A stretch of 64,000 nt of DNA from Thuidium tamariscinum (GCA_947034885.2 OX344758.2:17201067-17265066), one strand, 5' to 3'. Positions 46,164 through 59,208 are shown, counted from the stretch's first letter. Translations and numbers: made by a program. Notes: a model not told the origin generated them from the sequence alone.

Positions 46164-47392
46164 CACCACACTTGACTTTGCTACAAATTTCCCAAGATGG
46201 CCACAATGGCAATCCATAACATTGTTGACTAATGATGAAGGGGGCCCTTTTGTTCCTATGGAATGAGTCAGCCCCAGTGTTGAAATTTCACAAGGTACTG
46301 TTGATTTGAATATGTGTTAAAAGATTAACCACTTAAATTGTCAGAGCACTATACTCACTCTTTACAAATCTAATCTGCAAATACCACCTCATTTGCTCAC
46401 TAGAACACTCCAACTAGCAAGCTAATAGTTCAATTCATAATTTAATTCATTCCTTGGTATCCAAGATTGCATTATACTTCCATTACAGGGGAGTGAACCA
46501 AGCCAATTAACAATGTTGAGTCGATCATAATGCCACAACAATAGGATTGAGTTTGTACAATCCTATTCGCAAAGAGATTTTCGACACTACTATGAATGCC
46601 ACCAAAAGACTCACAATTTCTTAAATCTCAATGTATCAATTCATCCTAAAGCACTCCAACATTCATTTTCTAAACAATGAATAGATTGAAAATTGCTTTT
46701 CATCCTCAATTATATTGTTTGGATGAAAGTCATTCTAATTTGTGGAGATGTTTTATGAAGTTGTTGTCCTATCTAAGGGTTGGATTTGGCGTTATTAGAA
46801 TACACTATTTTTCTACAATTACAAATGTAGAAGTATGTCAAGTGGTTGACCAAGCCATTATTGCATTGACTGTAGTTCAAAACTAGATTTGCAAAAATGA
46901 GGTCATAGATTCAAAGAACACAATTTTTTTTTAAATCACCATACTAAGAGAACATTATTTTTAATCCATTCCAAGAAATTTTTACTCAAAAAATGATAAT
47001 TTTTTGCTTATAATTCGATTTCAAAGAAATTTTGAAATTTTCCTTTCAAAATTTATAAAAGAACAAAGGCAAAAGCATTAGTGAATCTAATCATACAAAT
47101 GATATCTAAAATTCAAAGTCTACAATGCTTATATGACCTCAATTCCAAATATTCTTCCAAACAATACTTCATAATGATTTTTCCCAACTTGATGATCATC
47201 AATTATAGGGAAAACTTTGGATGGTTCAAGACAAACAAACAAACAAACAAAACCTTTCTGGAACATCCTTGAAGCTTTTCAAGACACCATTATGATTCCT
47301 ATTTTGTTTTTTGGTTCATTCTTTGTACTTGGGGTTAGTGTGTTGGATACATATTGTGAGATGGCATTGGAATGGCAATTACTGCCACTTTT
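46164..47392. other. AT-rich intergenic spacer
   Basis: No supported gene or RNA was found. There is a short (AAAC)n stretch at about 47232-47250. Confidence 0.5.
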
Positions 47393-47412
47393 CAATGTAT
47401 TGAAAAGTGGCA
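47393..47412. repeat. 14-bp stem of a compact palindrome (core)
   Basis: TGCCACTTTTCAAT is followed after two bases by its exact reverse complement; the palindrome spans about 47393-47412 and a few bases beyond. Function is unknown. Confidence 0.5.
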
Positions 47413-47688
47413 AAAACTCAATGTTAACTTAGTGAGGCTGATTTTTAAAATTATTACCCTACCCACCCAGATTTCTATTTTGTTAACGCAACCCCTATAC
47501 ATACTTGTATTTTTTATGAGCAATTTGTTTACCAAGTAACATGGATTATATCAATATATTCAATATGTATTCAATATATATTCCATATTTTGTATTCAAT
47601 AATGAGTTTGTATTTAGTAATAAATCAATGGCATTAAGGGTTTTTTTAATTCATTTATTTTATTTTCAATCAAGAGCCAAGAAATTTC

Positions 47689-47716
47689 GGGGGTGGGTGG
47701 GGTGAGGTGGGGTGGA
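47689..47716 (+). other. G-quadruplex-forming motif
   Basis: Four G tracts of 3-5 with loops of 1-6 bases lie within 28 bp, in otherwise very A/T-rich DNA. This satisfies the usual G3+ quadruplex pattern on the plus strand. Confidence 0.7.
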
Positions 47717-47824
47717 AGGTGGTATGCTACTATGCTTCCTTTGGGCACATTGTGAGATGGCTATGTGTACAATGTGATAATAGTTTTAATCTTTTGATTA
47801 GCACTTCCAATTGTTGTGTGTTAA

Positions 47825-48045
47825 TCTTATAAGGATGGCCTAGTCTATGTAAAAATCGTGATTCTTGAAACTATGTGAATCATCTACTATAAATAATTCA
47901 AATGTATTCATTGGAGACCAAACTACTATTCATGACTTTCCCCTTGTGCACAAAATTTCAAGGATGAACAATTGCAATTTTGTCTTACATGCAAGAATTC
48001 CCTGTCATCCATTGGACACTTAGTATCCATAGAGCCCTTATGGGG
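47825..48045 (-). mobile_element. TTAA-flanked MITE (CTCTTRAA-end family), inverted copy
   Basis: The 221-bp element is bounded by TTAA at 47821-47824 and 48046-48049. The reverse complement aligns with 24464-24643 (shared GGATGACA and GTTCATCCTTGAAATTTTG-type blocks). It is diverged and non-coding. Confidence 0.55.
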
Positions 48046-48228
48046 TTAAGCTACTACATCTAAAAATAATTTTGTTGACAAGTTTTAGCTTGGACAACCT
48101 AACAATTGATGTTGACGTAGCATATTGTATATTTTTGGCCACATATTGAGCTTTCTATTTCAATTAGTTAATCAATTAGTCCTATCGTACATTGCTAAAT
48201 GTAGATGATACCGTACCAAAGGAATGTA

Positions 48229-48556
48229 AAGTAGGAGGTTCATAAATGGACCATTTAAGGACTAAAATTTGAATTTTGGAGAAGTGAAACATCTTAAAAT
48301 ATTTTTCAATAAATTTTCCTTGATAGACAAGTAGAATTGGCAATGAATGCAAGTGGTTTCATATTTTTTGAAGCTTTGTAAGAATAGTTATAAAATTTTG
48401 AATTTGAAATAGTGTAAGACTCTAAAATGACTCACCTCCTAAAATATAATTTTTTTGTACATTACTAAAGGCTATAAAAAAGCAACCAATACAAATTAAA
48501 CACATTTAAGGAGGTAGGCAATTTTAAAGCATGGATTCTTTTAGAACCTTTTACAT
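48229..48556 (+). mobile_element. TA-flanked MITE, AGGTARRAGG family, copy 2
   Basis: The 328-bp element is flanked by TA (48227-48228 and 48557-48558). It is collinear with 27667-27993, sharing TAAATGGACCAT and ACAAGTAGAATTG blocks. Confidence 0.7.
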
Positions 48557-48785
48557 TATCATATTGTATTTCAACCATCCAAAATTTTATTTACATACCG
48601 AATTATGATATTATATTTTAGTAGTATCGGTACTAATTCAAGTGAATAAATGGATATAATTCAAAGAGTCATTCTAATGGAAAACTAATATTAGGAAAAG
48701 CCTCCCATTGCCATAGTACTATAGTAGTACTGTTTCAGTAGGGTTGTAGTACAAAATATGTAGGACGTTAAATCCTACCAATGAA

Positions 48786-48817
48786 GGTGGGCCCACCAAG
48801 GTAGATTTACCTTGGTG
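48786..48817. repeat. overlapping palindromes
   Basis: GGTGGGCCCACC (48786-48797) is a perfect 12-bp palindrome. It overlaps CACCAAGGTA and its reverse complement TACCTTGGTG (48794-48817), so two mutually exclusive hairpins are possible. Significance is unclear. Confidence 0.6.
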
Positions 48818-49289
48818 AAAATGCAAAAATTTTTATTTTTTGAAAATAAATTTTTTTGCAAATTCTGAATTTACTTTTGCAGTTAGAGACTCCAAATTAA
48901 CAAGGAGAAGTCTTGAACACACTCTAGACATGGCACAAATGAGGGTTTTTTTTTTCATTTTTTTCCCAGAGAACCTAAAATTCACCTTGAAGGGCTCACC
49001 TTTGTGGAAAATATTGAACATCTTGCGCATTTTTTTATTGTTGTATTGCAATCCTATTGAATCAATATAGTTTCAAACAAAATCTAGTGTATTCCATTGA
49101 AGCTATATTGTTGTAGTATTGTTGCAATATTGCAATAGTATCTTTTCAAAACTCTATTGCAACCCTATTGAAATAGTATTGATGCAATGGAAGAATACTT
49201 TCATGACAAAGCTTCTTATTACCTGGAAACTAAGACATCCAACCACTTTTTTATCCCAAAGTAATCAAAGTATAAGGTTATGAATATAT

Positions 49290-49384
49290 TTTTACTGAAA
49301 ATCTCCTAAAAGATCATTATTTATAATCTTATGTTTAAGACTATATTTAAAAATTTACTTAAAAACACCCTTTTTTCTTGTAGA
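49290..49384. mobile_element. half copy of the palindromic CACTA-type MITE
   Basis: The segment aligns with the right arm of 43883-44104 (TACTGAAAATC through CTTTTTTCTTGTAG) at lower identity. No left arm is present, so this is a truncated older copy. Confidence 0.7.
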
Positions 49385-52260
49385 GTTGTAACATCTTTAA
49401 ATCTATAAAGCACCATCATGATTCTTGTTTGATTTTTCCATACTTCTTTGCTTTTATTGAAAATAAAATTTTCTTATTTAAGTGTAGTCCTTCCCTCTAA
49501 ATTTGCCTATACAATTACTAAGAGCAATTTTATATGGCTAAGTGCAAAAATAAAAAATTGCATGATGAGAAATTTAGGTTTAGGGGTTACTTATTTACTT
49601 TCATTGTAAATTGTTGGTTAAGGTGTACAATAACACATAATAAAAATTCAAAAATTTTGAGTTTATAATTAGAATCAAGAACTTGGAATTAATAAAGATA
49701 GATTACAAAATTAAAAATCAACCACTCCAAAATAGGAAGCAAACTTTTACAATAGTCCCAACTTGGAGGAAAAAATCCCCCCCCCCCCCCCCCCTCCTAA
49801 TAAACACTCATAACACTACTAGTTGCAAGACTAGTTGTCTAGATAGTTTTAAGCAATATGAATGAATTGGTAAAGAATAATGGTTAATGCATTCATTAGG
49901 CTAGGTTTTCTAAAAAAAAATGTTTTATAATTTGTAGTTGGTTAATTTTGTATTTGTTGAACTTTCCTAACCAATTGAAAATCTAGTTAATTCCAAATAT
50001 AAACTCATATTTTCTAAATTTTAATATTGGTGATTAAATATAATTTGTAGTATTTTCCTTCATATGGACAATAAGGACAATTGAGAAGGAGGGAAGTTTT
50101 TAGTTCTCCCTTGTCTTGTTAAAAGGAATTTGTAGTAGTTTTGTAGTGGCAAATTTGCCCACAAATTTGGGGTAAAATTTCTGAAAATTTTGTGATAAAT
50201 TTTCCATTTTTGAATGGCTAGTTTCACCATAATTTGTTTCACCTTTTCAAATGCAATAATATCATCTCTTTGGAAGAAAGTATATATAGAGAGAGATTAG
50301 CAATTGAAAAGTTGTATACAATGTGTTTTTTTCCATTTAAATTGCTTTGCTCCTCCATTTAAAATTGCAAATGATACTACATCAAAAATTCGAAAATAAA
50401 ATCCTAGTTTGTAAGAGTGCCAAAGCTAACAGTAGGGTAAATCCTATTAGAACATAGCCAATAACCTTATCATCAAGCTTCAAAATCCTTCACTCTATAT
50501 ATTCCATTTTGTAGTTGAGCATAAAATATTATTTTGATTTTCTAAAGCAAAATCAAATGTTAAGTAAAATGGAACATGTCCTATAAATGAAAAATTTATA
50601 GTATTTTTGCAAACATTTGAAGTTATTTTGAATTTCTAAAGAAAAATGAACAAGTATCATATCAAATATCAAATATAATTAAAATTTAAAAAAAATAATT
50701 TAGCTTACAAAAATGAAATAGAAGGTTGTCAAGTGAAGTGACATTTGGGCCACTCTACATCAACTTACAATGTTAGATGGACTCCCACAGGAATTCACTT
50801 TATTTTTGTATAGGCTTCATCCAAATTGTCGAATTCATCTATCTTAGGGTTTAAGTAAGTATTTATGTGAAGATAGCTTTTTGACTTGATGTTATTGTCA
50901 CAAGTCAAATTTTGTGAGTGTTTTTGAAGAGAGTTTTTGTGGATTTGTGTTTTTGCTTTGCTAGAAATGATGGTTTTTTATTTGGTAAAGTCTTTCACTT
51001 CTTCTTTCAAGTTCACACTCTTGGATTTTTCCTTTGTGAAGTGAGACTTCTTGACTTTGTGTGTATAGCTTTTTAAATTTCTCTCACTATGAAGATGCAT
51101 TTGTTATGCATTTTAGCTTAGTTTTTTTATTGCACATTTGATGTTGGTTGTGGCACTTGATCTATTGTATGCTATATTTTTGGTTTACTTGACTAGGTGT
51201 AGGGTTATACACCTATAACATCATATACATACATGTTTGAATTTTCAAATGTATTACCTAGAGTATATTGGGGAATTTGGGAACCTAAAATTTGATTTTA
51301 TCTATAATTTGATTTTTAATTGATTTTATTCAAGAACAATTTAGTTATGAATTTAAAGTGATTTTTTTTTACTATGATGATTTTATTATTTTATTATTCT
51401 TACACATTGAAGTCATTTTTAAATGGTTACTATTTGAATTAGGAAAGTCATTTTTTTATGAAGAATTTTTTTAAGAACTCTTTGAATTGCAGAAGTAATG
51501 CAAAGATAAAATTTGAAATCTATCATGTATAAATCAGTATTAAGAAATTAGAAAAAAGAACCTCGGAAAATCCAAATGATTGAAATTAGACTTTTACACA
51601 TTCTATTCTATACATTGTTACTTAAATAAAGATGATAAAAAAATATAAAAAGATTGATTGTGTGATCCTAATTATATAACATTCTTGAAGTATTGGATTG
51701 GATATCCTTCTCCAATGGCATTGTAGATGGAATTATTCCATACATAAAGTTGTGAGATTTGTCAAAAGACTTCCAATTTATACCCTAAATCAGCATTTTT
51801 TGTTAAATATGTTTTTGTTTTATTTTTTGGTGAGATCTCTAAAATTGTGTATTCTTCAACCTATTATGTTCTTGGTACCATTAGAAAGCACTTTGTAAAG
51901 AGGGCTATATAGATTTTGTTTCTTAGCATTCTAACTCACAACAAAAAAGATATTGAATTTAGAAGTTTTTATGAGTTCAGAAAATAGAAAATTATTTTTA
52001 CTTTTATTTTGACTGTGGCAACAACACAAAACACAATAGTTCACATGAAATCTTAGACACAAGAGATGAACTAATCCTAGATTTCTTAAAAGATTCATGT
52101 AGCAAGGAACCTTGCCAAGACTACTCAAGAATGATATGTACCCATCTCTAATGACACTCTAATTTCACTCTCTAAACTACAGATTGTATACACATCTGAT
52201 TAGACTCCTAAACGTCAAGTTCTGAACATACATGAGGGTGCATATCTTGCAGATGTGATA
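49385..52260. other. AT-rich intergenic spacer
   Basis: It contains an 18-C homopolymer at 49777-49794. There is no supported gene, RNA gene or element end. Confidence 0.5.
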
Positions 52261-52880
52261 CTCTCTGCAACCCAATATCCAATTGATTACCGCACTCCAA
52301 TGGAAAATATACGTCCCATTTTCAGGCATACATTACAAGAAAATTTAACAAAAGAAAGCGTTCTTGTGCTCTACTAAAATCGTCAAGCATAGAGCTCATA
52401 TCTTACAAGGTATACAAGTTTCAAATTCCTGTAGGAATACAAATGAACAAATAATAACGCTCTCGTCCTACTAGAATCGACGAGTGCAGAGCTCACATCA
52501 TACACGGTATACAAGTTTCTAAGTCTTTCTGATTGAAAAATTGGAACTCAAAAGTAGAAGAGGAGCAACAAGGTCCAACAAAAAATTAGGAAATTTCATA
52601 ATAGGAACAATGCTCAATTGCTTGTTCAGATGCATTTAGGTGTAGTTGACTTACAAAAGTTCAAAGTTCTGTTGCTAAGTTATCCAGCGTCAACAGGAGG
52701 CCAAAATGTACTCTACAGATATGGTACTATCAAAAATTCATATGCAATTGATTACCGTATTCCACTGGACAATATACGTCCCATTTATAGGAATACAAGG
52801 AACCAAACAAAAAAGTCCTTCTGTAACTAGAATCGTTAAGCGCAGAGCTTATATCTTACAAGGTACCTCTACAAGTTTGT
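52261..52880. repeat. dispersed short repeats downstream of the IRX10-like gene
   Basis: A TTGATTACCG...AATATACGTCCCATTT unit occurs near 52281 and 52748. A second unit, CTARAATCG...AGAGCTYAYATC...TACAAGTTT, occurs near 52374, 52468 and 52827. They lie within 800 bp of the stop codon of the minus-strand gene and may be part of its 3' untranslated region. Confidence 0.6.
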
Positions 52881-53086
52881 ATAATTCCTTTCCGATCTCC
52901 GCTTCTCATTTGCAGGAAGCAAAGGAAGCAGGTAAACCCCCGGAAAGCTAAGGTTTTCCGGGACTAAAGTCCTTCGTAAAGCCAGTAATGAATATCGAGC
53001 GAAAAGAAGAAAAGGCAAATATAAAAAATGTATAAAAATTAGAAACCAAGAGTACTGGTAGAAGCGTTTAAAAAAAGGTGTCAATT

Positions 53087-56000
53087 TCAATTTACCGGTA
53101 GTTCTTTTTTCACAGTCGGAGTTCTTCTCTTCCTCTGAATCTTTTTCTGAATTTGTTCTTCCTCCCCCCAAGGTTTGAGATCTCCAGGAGGCCCCTCAGT
53201 CCAATTGAGGACCTTGTGTCCTGGTTTGAGAATCATGCCCGGGTCATGAGGCAGCTTCCGAGCCAGACCATTGAGGATCTGGTGAAACGCATCCCCAGGC
53301 TGCGCAGGGCGAGGGAACAGCATGGCTTGCTTCATAGCCGGATTGGCCAGCAACTTTTGCTTCTCCAGCACGTCCTCCGGACTAATCGTGGACAGGATTT
53401 TGTCCAAAATGGGCACATCCTTCTCCGCCACGAACACACCAATCTTCTCCCATGGAATGGCATCAGCGAAGGGAAGCACAATGTCGTCGGCAATGATGAC
53501 GGGAATGCAACCGAAGATGACGCCTTCCACTAGTCGGGGACTCCAGGGAGCCCAGCCTAAGGGACACAGGCAGAAAATGGCTCGTTGCATGTCCTCGTAG
53601 TAGGTTGCTGGATGGTTGGTGGAGATGTCGAACAGGGGATTGTCCTTGAAATTCTCCCAAATGGCGGCTCTGGCGCCCCTGCGAATTAGCAACAACCTCT
53701 TAATCGTGTTAAAAAAAAACAGGAAAAGAGAGGAATAATCAACCCGGGAGGCACTCGGGGTAAAGACTTCATCTTGAGGAGTTCATGCACGCAATAAGGT
53801 GGTCAGATCTTGCTACAGTGGCAACAAGAAGGACCAAGATAAGTTTGTCAGCAAAAGATGTATCATGAGGAAAAGCCTATATCTATCTATCTGTATACTA
53901 GAACAGAGCTTGTTGCAATGCAACAACACCAAAAAAGTTTCATCAAGTTGCAAGGTTTCATCAAGCTACACGACATGGTGGATGAAACTGCGACACATTT
54001 TGCACAGTCCTGTTTTTATGCAATGTAAGCGAAGATCAACCAAGCAAGAATTCGTTCAATATCGAGTGACACTGCAGAGCAAGAGATATTCTTGGAACTG
54101 GAAAGTAACGAAGATTAACTTAGAGGATGCTACAACCATTAAAGACCTGATCCAGTCTCCTGTTGACAGACCTACCGCAACTCACACTTCCAATACACTC
54201 GGTTGATCTTCACTTGGCAAGTTGGGCGTCAGCATGACTAAGCAAAATGTCTACGGCCACTGATCTTGTAATGGATATGGGGTAGATCGCTGTCTCTGAA
54301 TTACTCAAGCAAATCCTTCAATAGTCGTCTGCGACCTCCCACTTTGAACGATTGCATAAAAAATTCAGACACAGTGGTTTGGCTCTTAAATCCAAAGTGA
54401 TCTCTCCAGTGAGCCCTTCAGAGCGATCTCTTCCACCGGAAGAACAATCCTACACATTATTTAAAACGCTTAAAAATGACGCAAATCGTATCCTCTAAGT
54501 TAAATGTGAGAACCCTTACCGAGCATAGTATCCACCTTCCGGGTCGTTCCCATGATCGTAGAACAAGCCTCTGAAATAGGCAAAAATCGAGCGTGGGGTG
54601 CTTGGCGGAGTCAACCGAGTTTGCATCCTTTCAGGTGGAGCGTATGGAGGAATCACAATAGAATCCTCCTTGAGACAGACATGATGGTTTTGACCAAACG
54701 TTTGAACCAAAGTGGCTCGCTTCAGCAGTGGCAGGATACCTCTCTCAATGGCCTTCTCTTCCTGTGTTAAGAAACCATGACACAAAGTAATGCTCAGATT
54801 CTGTGTGAATCGACTTCAAGCTAGAGTACAAGCCCTAACAGAATCCAGGGTGAAGGAATTAAAGCATGAGAAGATTGCAACACTCTGATAAAGTTACGCA
54901 CTACAGGCAGATACGTGGCGAACCCAACACATGTTGTACTTGCAGACACCTTAAGATTATAAATAAGCATCAGGGCAAAAGACCAGGATAATCAACAAAA
55001 AAGCAGGGTGTTTACTAAAATTAGATTGTTTCAGATTCACAGGATTTCAGAATTACTTTAGACAACATTATGCAGAGAGTCTTTCCCATGTTACATTAAC
55101 AGGTCTACCTATGGTTATAATTATTACAAAAATCCGCAACCCACCCACCCACCCCCCACCCCTTGATTCATGGGGAGGATTCTCTTTACGGTGTTGTCTT
55201 AAAACTCCTGAAATAGTCTATTTCGGTTTCAAAGGCTCTAACAAAAGCATTCAAGGCATGCGAAGGTGTTTCTGAGAATTGCGCAAAATCTTAACATACA
55301 GGGTAACGAGAATTGAGCGAGTATGAAAAAGAAAAGAGAGAGAGAGAAGGCTTGGTACCTGATAATGGAAGCAAGCAGCAAAATCATGTGGAACAACAAA
55401 AAAATGGTCAGCTCCCTCAGTCCGGTTCCAGTACGGCCAGTGTTTAGAAATGTAGCTAATAGCACTTCTCATAACGCGCGGTGACTTGAAAGGCAGTGGG
55501 AGCCCATTTGGAGTCAAGTCACATGTTGTGTATACGGGAGCATAAAACCAGTCGGCCTCTTCAGGAATCAATGTGCGAACAGGACTTTCCTTCAAGAAAT
55601 CGTGAAGAAACTCCTCCACAGCAAACATGTGTGTCAAGCAGCGAGGATCCTTTTTCAACCAATCTGTGTTGTACTTCCTGAAATGGTTACCAAAATACAA
55701 ACAGTTGGATCAGACAAGCTTCACGGTTGCACGCTGTAAGGTCGAGTATACTAAAATTGTTGGTGACCTCATCCTGTCTCCTGTACTAACCCCCATTACC
55801 AGCAGCAATTCATTTACTCATACACTGCATTGCCTTTATTTGCAAATGGTGTAAGCGTAATTTGGCTAAATATCTATGCCCATGATTTTTGAATGAAAAT
55901 GATCTCAACAGGTTTGGTTCATGTACCGCAAGATCACTCCCCAAGCTCAGACCCCTACATCAGTCGAAATGCTTAAAATGACGCAAACTGTGCCCTCTAG

Positions 56001-56828
56001 CTTAACACTCTAGAGCAAACTCTCTAAAAGGCATTACAGTAAAGCAGATGGTGAAGCAAACCTCGCAGTAAGCTAAAGTTTTAACGGACTCAAGGCACCA
56101 ATTTTTGAATCAAACATAATTCATACACTCAACCACAAAAACGGAGGAAATCATTACGTCGGGATGTCATATATATAAACTCTCAGACGACCAACAGGAT
56201 TGTCCTCCAGCACATCCCCCGCACTTCCTGTGAGCCATTTTCCCAGGTTAGTTTCTTCATTTTTTGAGTGCAGAGTACACCAACCATGCAGAAATTAGTG
56301 CAGTTAAGATATGCAATCAGGTAGTAGAGAGTTCCAAAACTTTTCGCAACCTAATCCCGTCTCCAATTGAGTGACCTTTGTTAACAAAAGCAACTAATCT
56401 TTTCCACTCAGCACGAAATTTTCTTTCAAACCCCAACCATTCGGTGTTTTCATGACCTGCCTCAATGGCTATGGCCGCGAATCTAGGAATGGAAAATGCG
56501 TTTTTCTTCAATAGTGGTCCACAACCTCACAAAGGATCTCTCCAGTGGGCTCTATGGACTGATCTCCCGATGAAAACACACTCCACCGAGTAGATGAATT
56601 AAAATGTCTACCTAAAAGAGGAGTATTCTCTACGTTACACACACTTTAATTGCGTAAACATCAAAGCCTCAAATTGTGCAATCCAGAGAGAGTACCTGAA
56701 ATTCGTTGGTGACCTACTTTCGAATAGGCATTTTGAACGAAACAGAGCAATAGGAACATGAAAACTCCGGATCGGAAGCCGTAACTCCGCAAATTCAGCT
56801 CCATTGAGCCTCCTAGTCTCCAATTCAT
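53087..56828 (-). CDS. IRX10: IRX10-like xylan beta-1,4-xylosyltransferase (GT47)
   Basis: Golgi glycosyltransferase of family GT47 that elongates the xylan backbone from UDP-xylose in the cell wall. The five exons are 56828-56696, 56227-56158, 55677-55359, 54761-54520 and 53678-53087; all phases agree and give 451 residues. Residues about 22-35 form an N-terminal hydrophobic segment (GVFMFLLLCFVQNAYS), followed by RISGSAGDVLEDNPVGRLRV, the hallmark start of IRX10. The exostosin core is strongly conserved: DPRCLTHMFAVEEF, EEADWFYAPVYTTCDLTP, GADHFFVVPHDFAACFHYQ, YFRGLFYDHGNDPEGGYYAR, FCLCPLGWAPWSPRLVEGV and FGCIPVIIADDIVLPFADA. It ends after LNWTEGPPGDLKPW with a basic tail of about 26 residues that goes beyond the usual end. 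The first ATG in frame (56828) was chosen; Met9 is an alternative. Three introns share a repeated sequence. Confidence 0.95.
55139..55162 (-). other. intronic G-quadruplex motif on the coding strand
   Basis: The plus strand reads CCACCCACCCACCCCCCACC followed by CC. On the transcribed RNA of the IRX10-like gene this gives G tracts of 3-6 with one-base loops. It lies in the intron between exons 3 and 4, about 200 bases past the donor. Confidence 0.65.
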
Positions 56829-57240
56829 GGTGTTGCACCATTCAATCAATCACGAGGTCAAGTCCATAGAATTTGACACATCCCGAAACCCTAACGAGGT
56901 CCAAAGCTCCGAAAATTCTACCAAAAATTTCACGGAGAGAATCTCGAGACGAAATTTGTATCAATCCATGAAGAGCTACAAATTCGTGCACCAGAGGTGC
57001 AAAAATTTGAAGAACCCGCAGTTGCTGCAGGATGTACTAAAGATCGTCATTGTGTTGCAGACCTGCAGTGTTGGAGTTTCAGATTCAACCTCTTACTTGC
57101 TAGTGGCCCCGGCAAGGCCGGCATCCTCAATGGACCCGGCATTCTGACCCCGGCAAAAGCATTACAAGATGAACCTTGCAAGAAGGAAGTGGAAGATTTT
57201 ACACACATATAACTTTATATATATATATACATACATGCGT
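56829..57240. promoter_or_regulatory. 5' flank of the IRX10-like gene
   Basis: GC-richer than the spacer beyond. It contains two CCCCGGCAA blocks around 57104-57158 and a TA/CA microsatellite near 57212-57242. It is probably 5' untranslated and promoter sequence. I cannot place a transcription start. Confidence 0.4.
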
Positions 57241-58963
57241 GTGACTATTCTAATGAGGATAAAGTCTATACAAGAAGGGAAGGGGATTAACTAGGTACAA
57301 CTAAGGTAGTTTATTCTAAATGGCGACCTCTATCTAGGAATGACTGACATGCTATTTGAAATATGTACTACTATCAATGATGAGTTAGGTAGCCTTAGGT
57401 GGTTGCTTTTAGAGCATACTACCTAAACCAAGTCCAATAGAGGGAGCATTAGAAGGGGGGAAATTAAATAAATCATTTGAAACTAATTGTCTAAAATCTC
57501 TATTTCACTCTATCTACTAAAAAGACAGGGTTGACAATATAGTGAAGGTTTACATACAAAGGACATTATAAAGAATTAATATCTAACATTTGTTTGAGAC
57601 TCTAGAAGGGGTGAAATTTGATAATATATAATTATGAGATTTCCAAGGTACCAAGCATAGAGGCTTATTTGTACTAACTTTTGACAAGTAAATTAGAACT
57701 TCAATGTACTTATACTATCATTAGAAGTTCATTACAAACCATTTAAATTAAACAAGATAATTGTAATAATTTGGGCTTTGGACAACCCTACTAGATGTCA
57801 TTGAAAATAAGCTAAATGGCAAAAACTATTAAGGCTTTGACAAATCATGCTTACAAAAGGAGAATAATACAAATAGTATAGGAAAATGGCAATAATCATT
57901 TTTTTTTTAAAGTAGAAAATTTATTTCGAAAAGCCTAGAAAATTAAAAATTAAACCTTCATAACTTTTTCATTATTTTTTGAAATCTCTTAAAACAAAGC
58001 TTCTTGTATAGACTTTGTCCTATAGAAGCTACATTGAATCATCAAAAAAAAATTAAAAGTATGAAGCTACTTGGACTAATCCAAAATCAATAAAAGAAGA
58101 ATACTACCTTCAAAAACCTTTAGATTTGAACTATCCTAAATTTCACATGCAAGTAGAGATAAGAGTGACAGTTATATTTTTTTAATTTTATTCATAATAT
58201 TATATACCACAATAGCTATATGCCATGCTTATAGAAAAACTACCTTAAAACAATTGCACCTAAAATCACCCAAATAAAATTTGAGATTAGTTTACATTAT
58301 TAAATTGTCTAAATTTTTTTTGGATTTCTTTGAGAGTCAAAAAAAGGAATTCAAATTATCATTATAAGAATTCTTTTTACTCTTCATGAATAAACTATGA
58401 TTTTTCAAAGTGCCAAAAATATTCATATTCAAAATAAGCCCTAAACTCTCATGTTGATGGACTTAAATTTTAGGCCAAGATCAAAATTGGATGGTTTTGG
58501 AAATAAAGGACAATTAGATGCAATTACATTATCTACACCTAATTGTCACTCCTTTCTAAACCCAACTGCAACATTTTTCTTACTTAAATGTATTGCCTCC
58601 ATTCATCTAAGCCTAAAGTTGCTTTAGAATACACCTATTTTCACAAGCTTAAAAATGCATGGTTTATTCATATGATGTCTAAAAACTACATTAAATGAGA
58701 AAATTTAGACTTCCTTTGGACTGACAAGATGAAATGAAAATGAAGCAATTCAATATGTATGCAAATGACTCAATTGCTTGTTTGGATGCAAGTAGGTGAA
58801 GTTCAATTTTTCCCAAGAGAAAGTAGGAACTAGTTAAAATTTATGTAGTGGAATTGTGAAAAGAAGTGTTTGCCTTTTGAAAACATTAAGGAAAAACCAA
58901 TGAAAAAATCTATATAAATTTCTATTTAAAGTAAAAAATAGAAAAAATAACCAGGTTCAATAT
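57241..58963. other. AT-rich intergenic spacer
   Basis: No supported gene or element end was found. Confidence 0.5.
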
Positions 58964-59208
58964 TTGAGTTATTTGTAAAGTCCCCCCCATTTTGGGCATG
59001 ACTTTTTTTGAAGTTGAGAAGGCAACTATAGTTGAAGGGTCAAACTTTTTCACGACTTCAAAAGTAGGGACCAAACTTTTTTAGGCATCATTTTGATGGA
59101 AAAATAAGTTTCATACCCACTTTTATTTCGACTTTTTTAACTCAACCGGCTTTTTCACAAAACTCGTGGGTTTAAACCCCGGTTTAGGGTACTTTACAAA
59201 TAACTCAA
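58964..59208 (+). mobile_element. MITE with TTGAGTTATTTGTAAAGT ends, copy 3
   Basis: The 245-bp element is collinear with 6467-6729 but has a short internal deletion. The ends match over 18 bp. TA dinucleotides lie three and one bases outside the ends, so a TA target site is possible but not proven. Confidence 0.75.
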
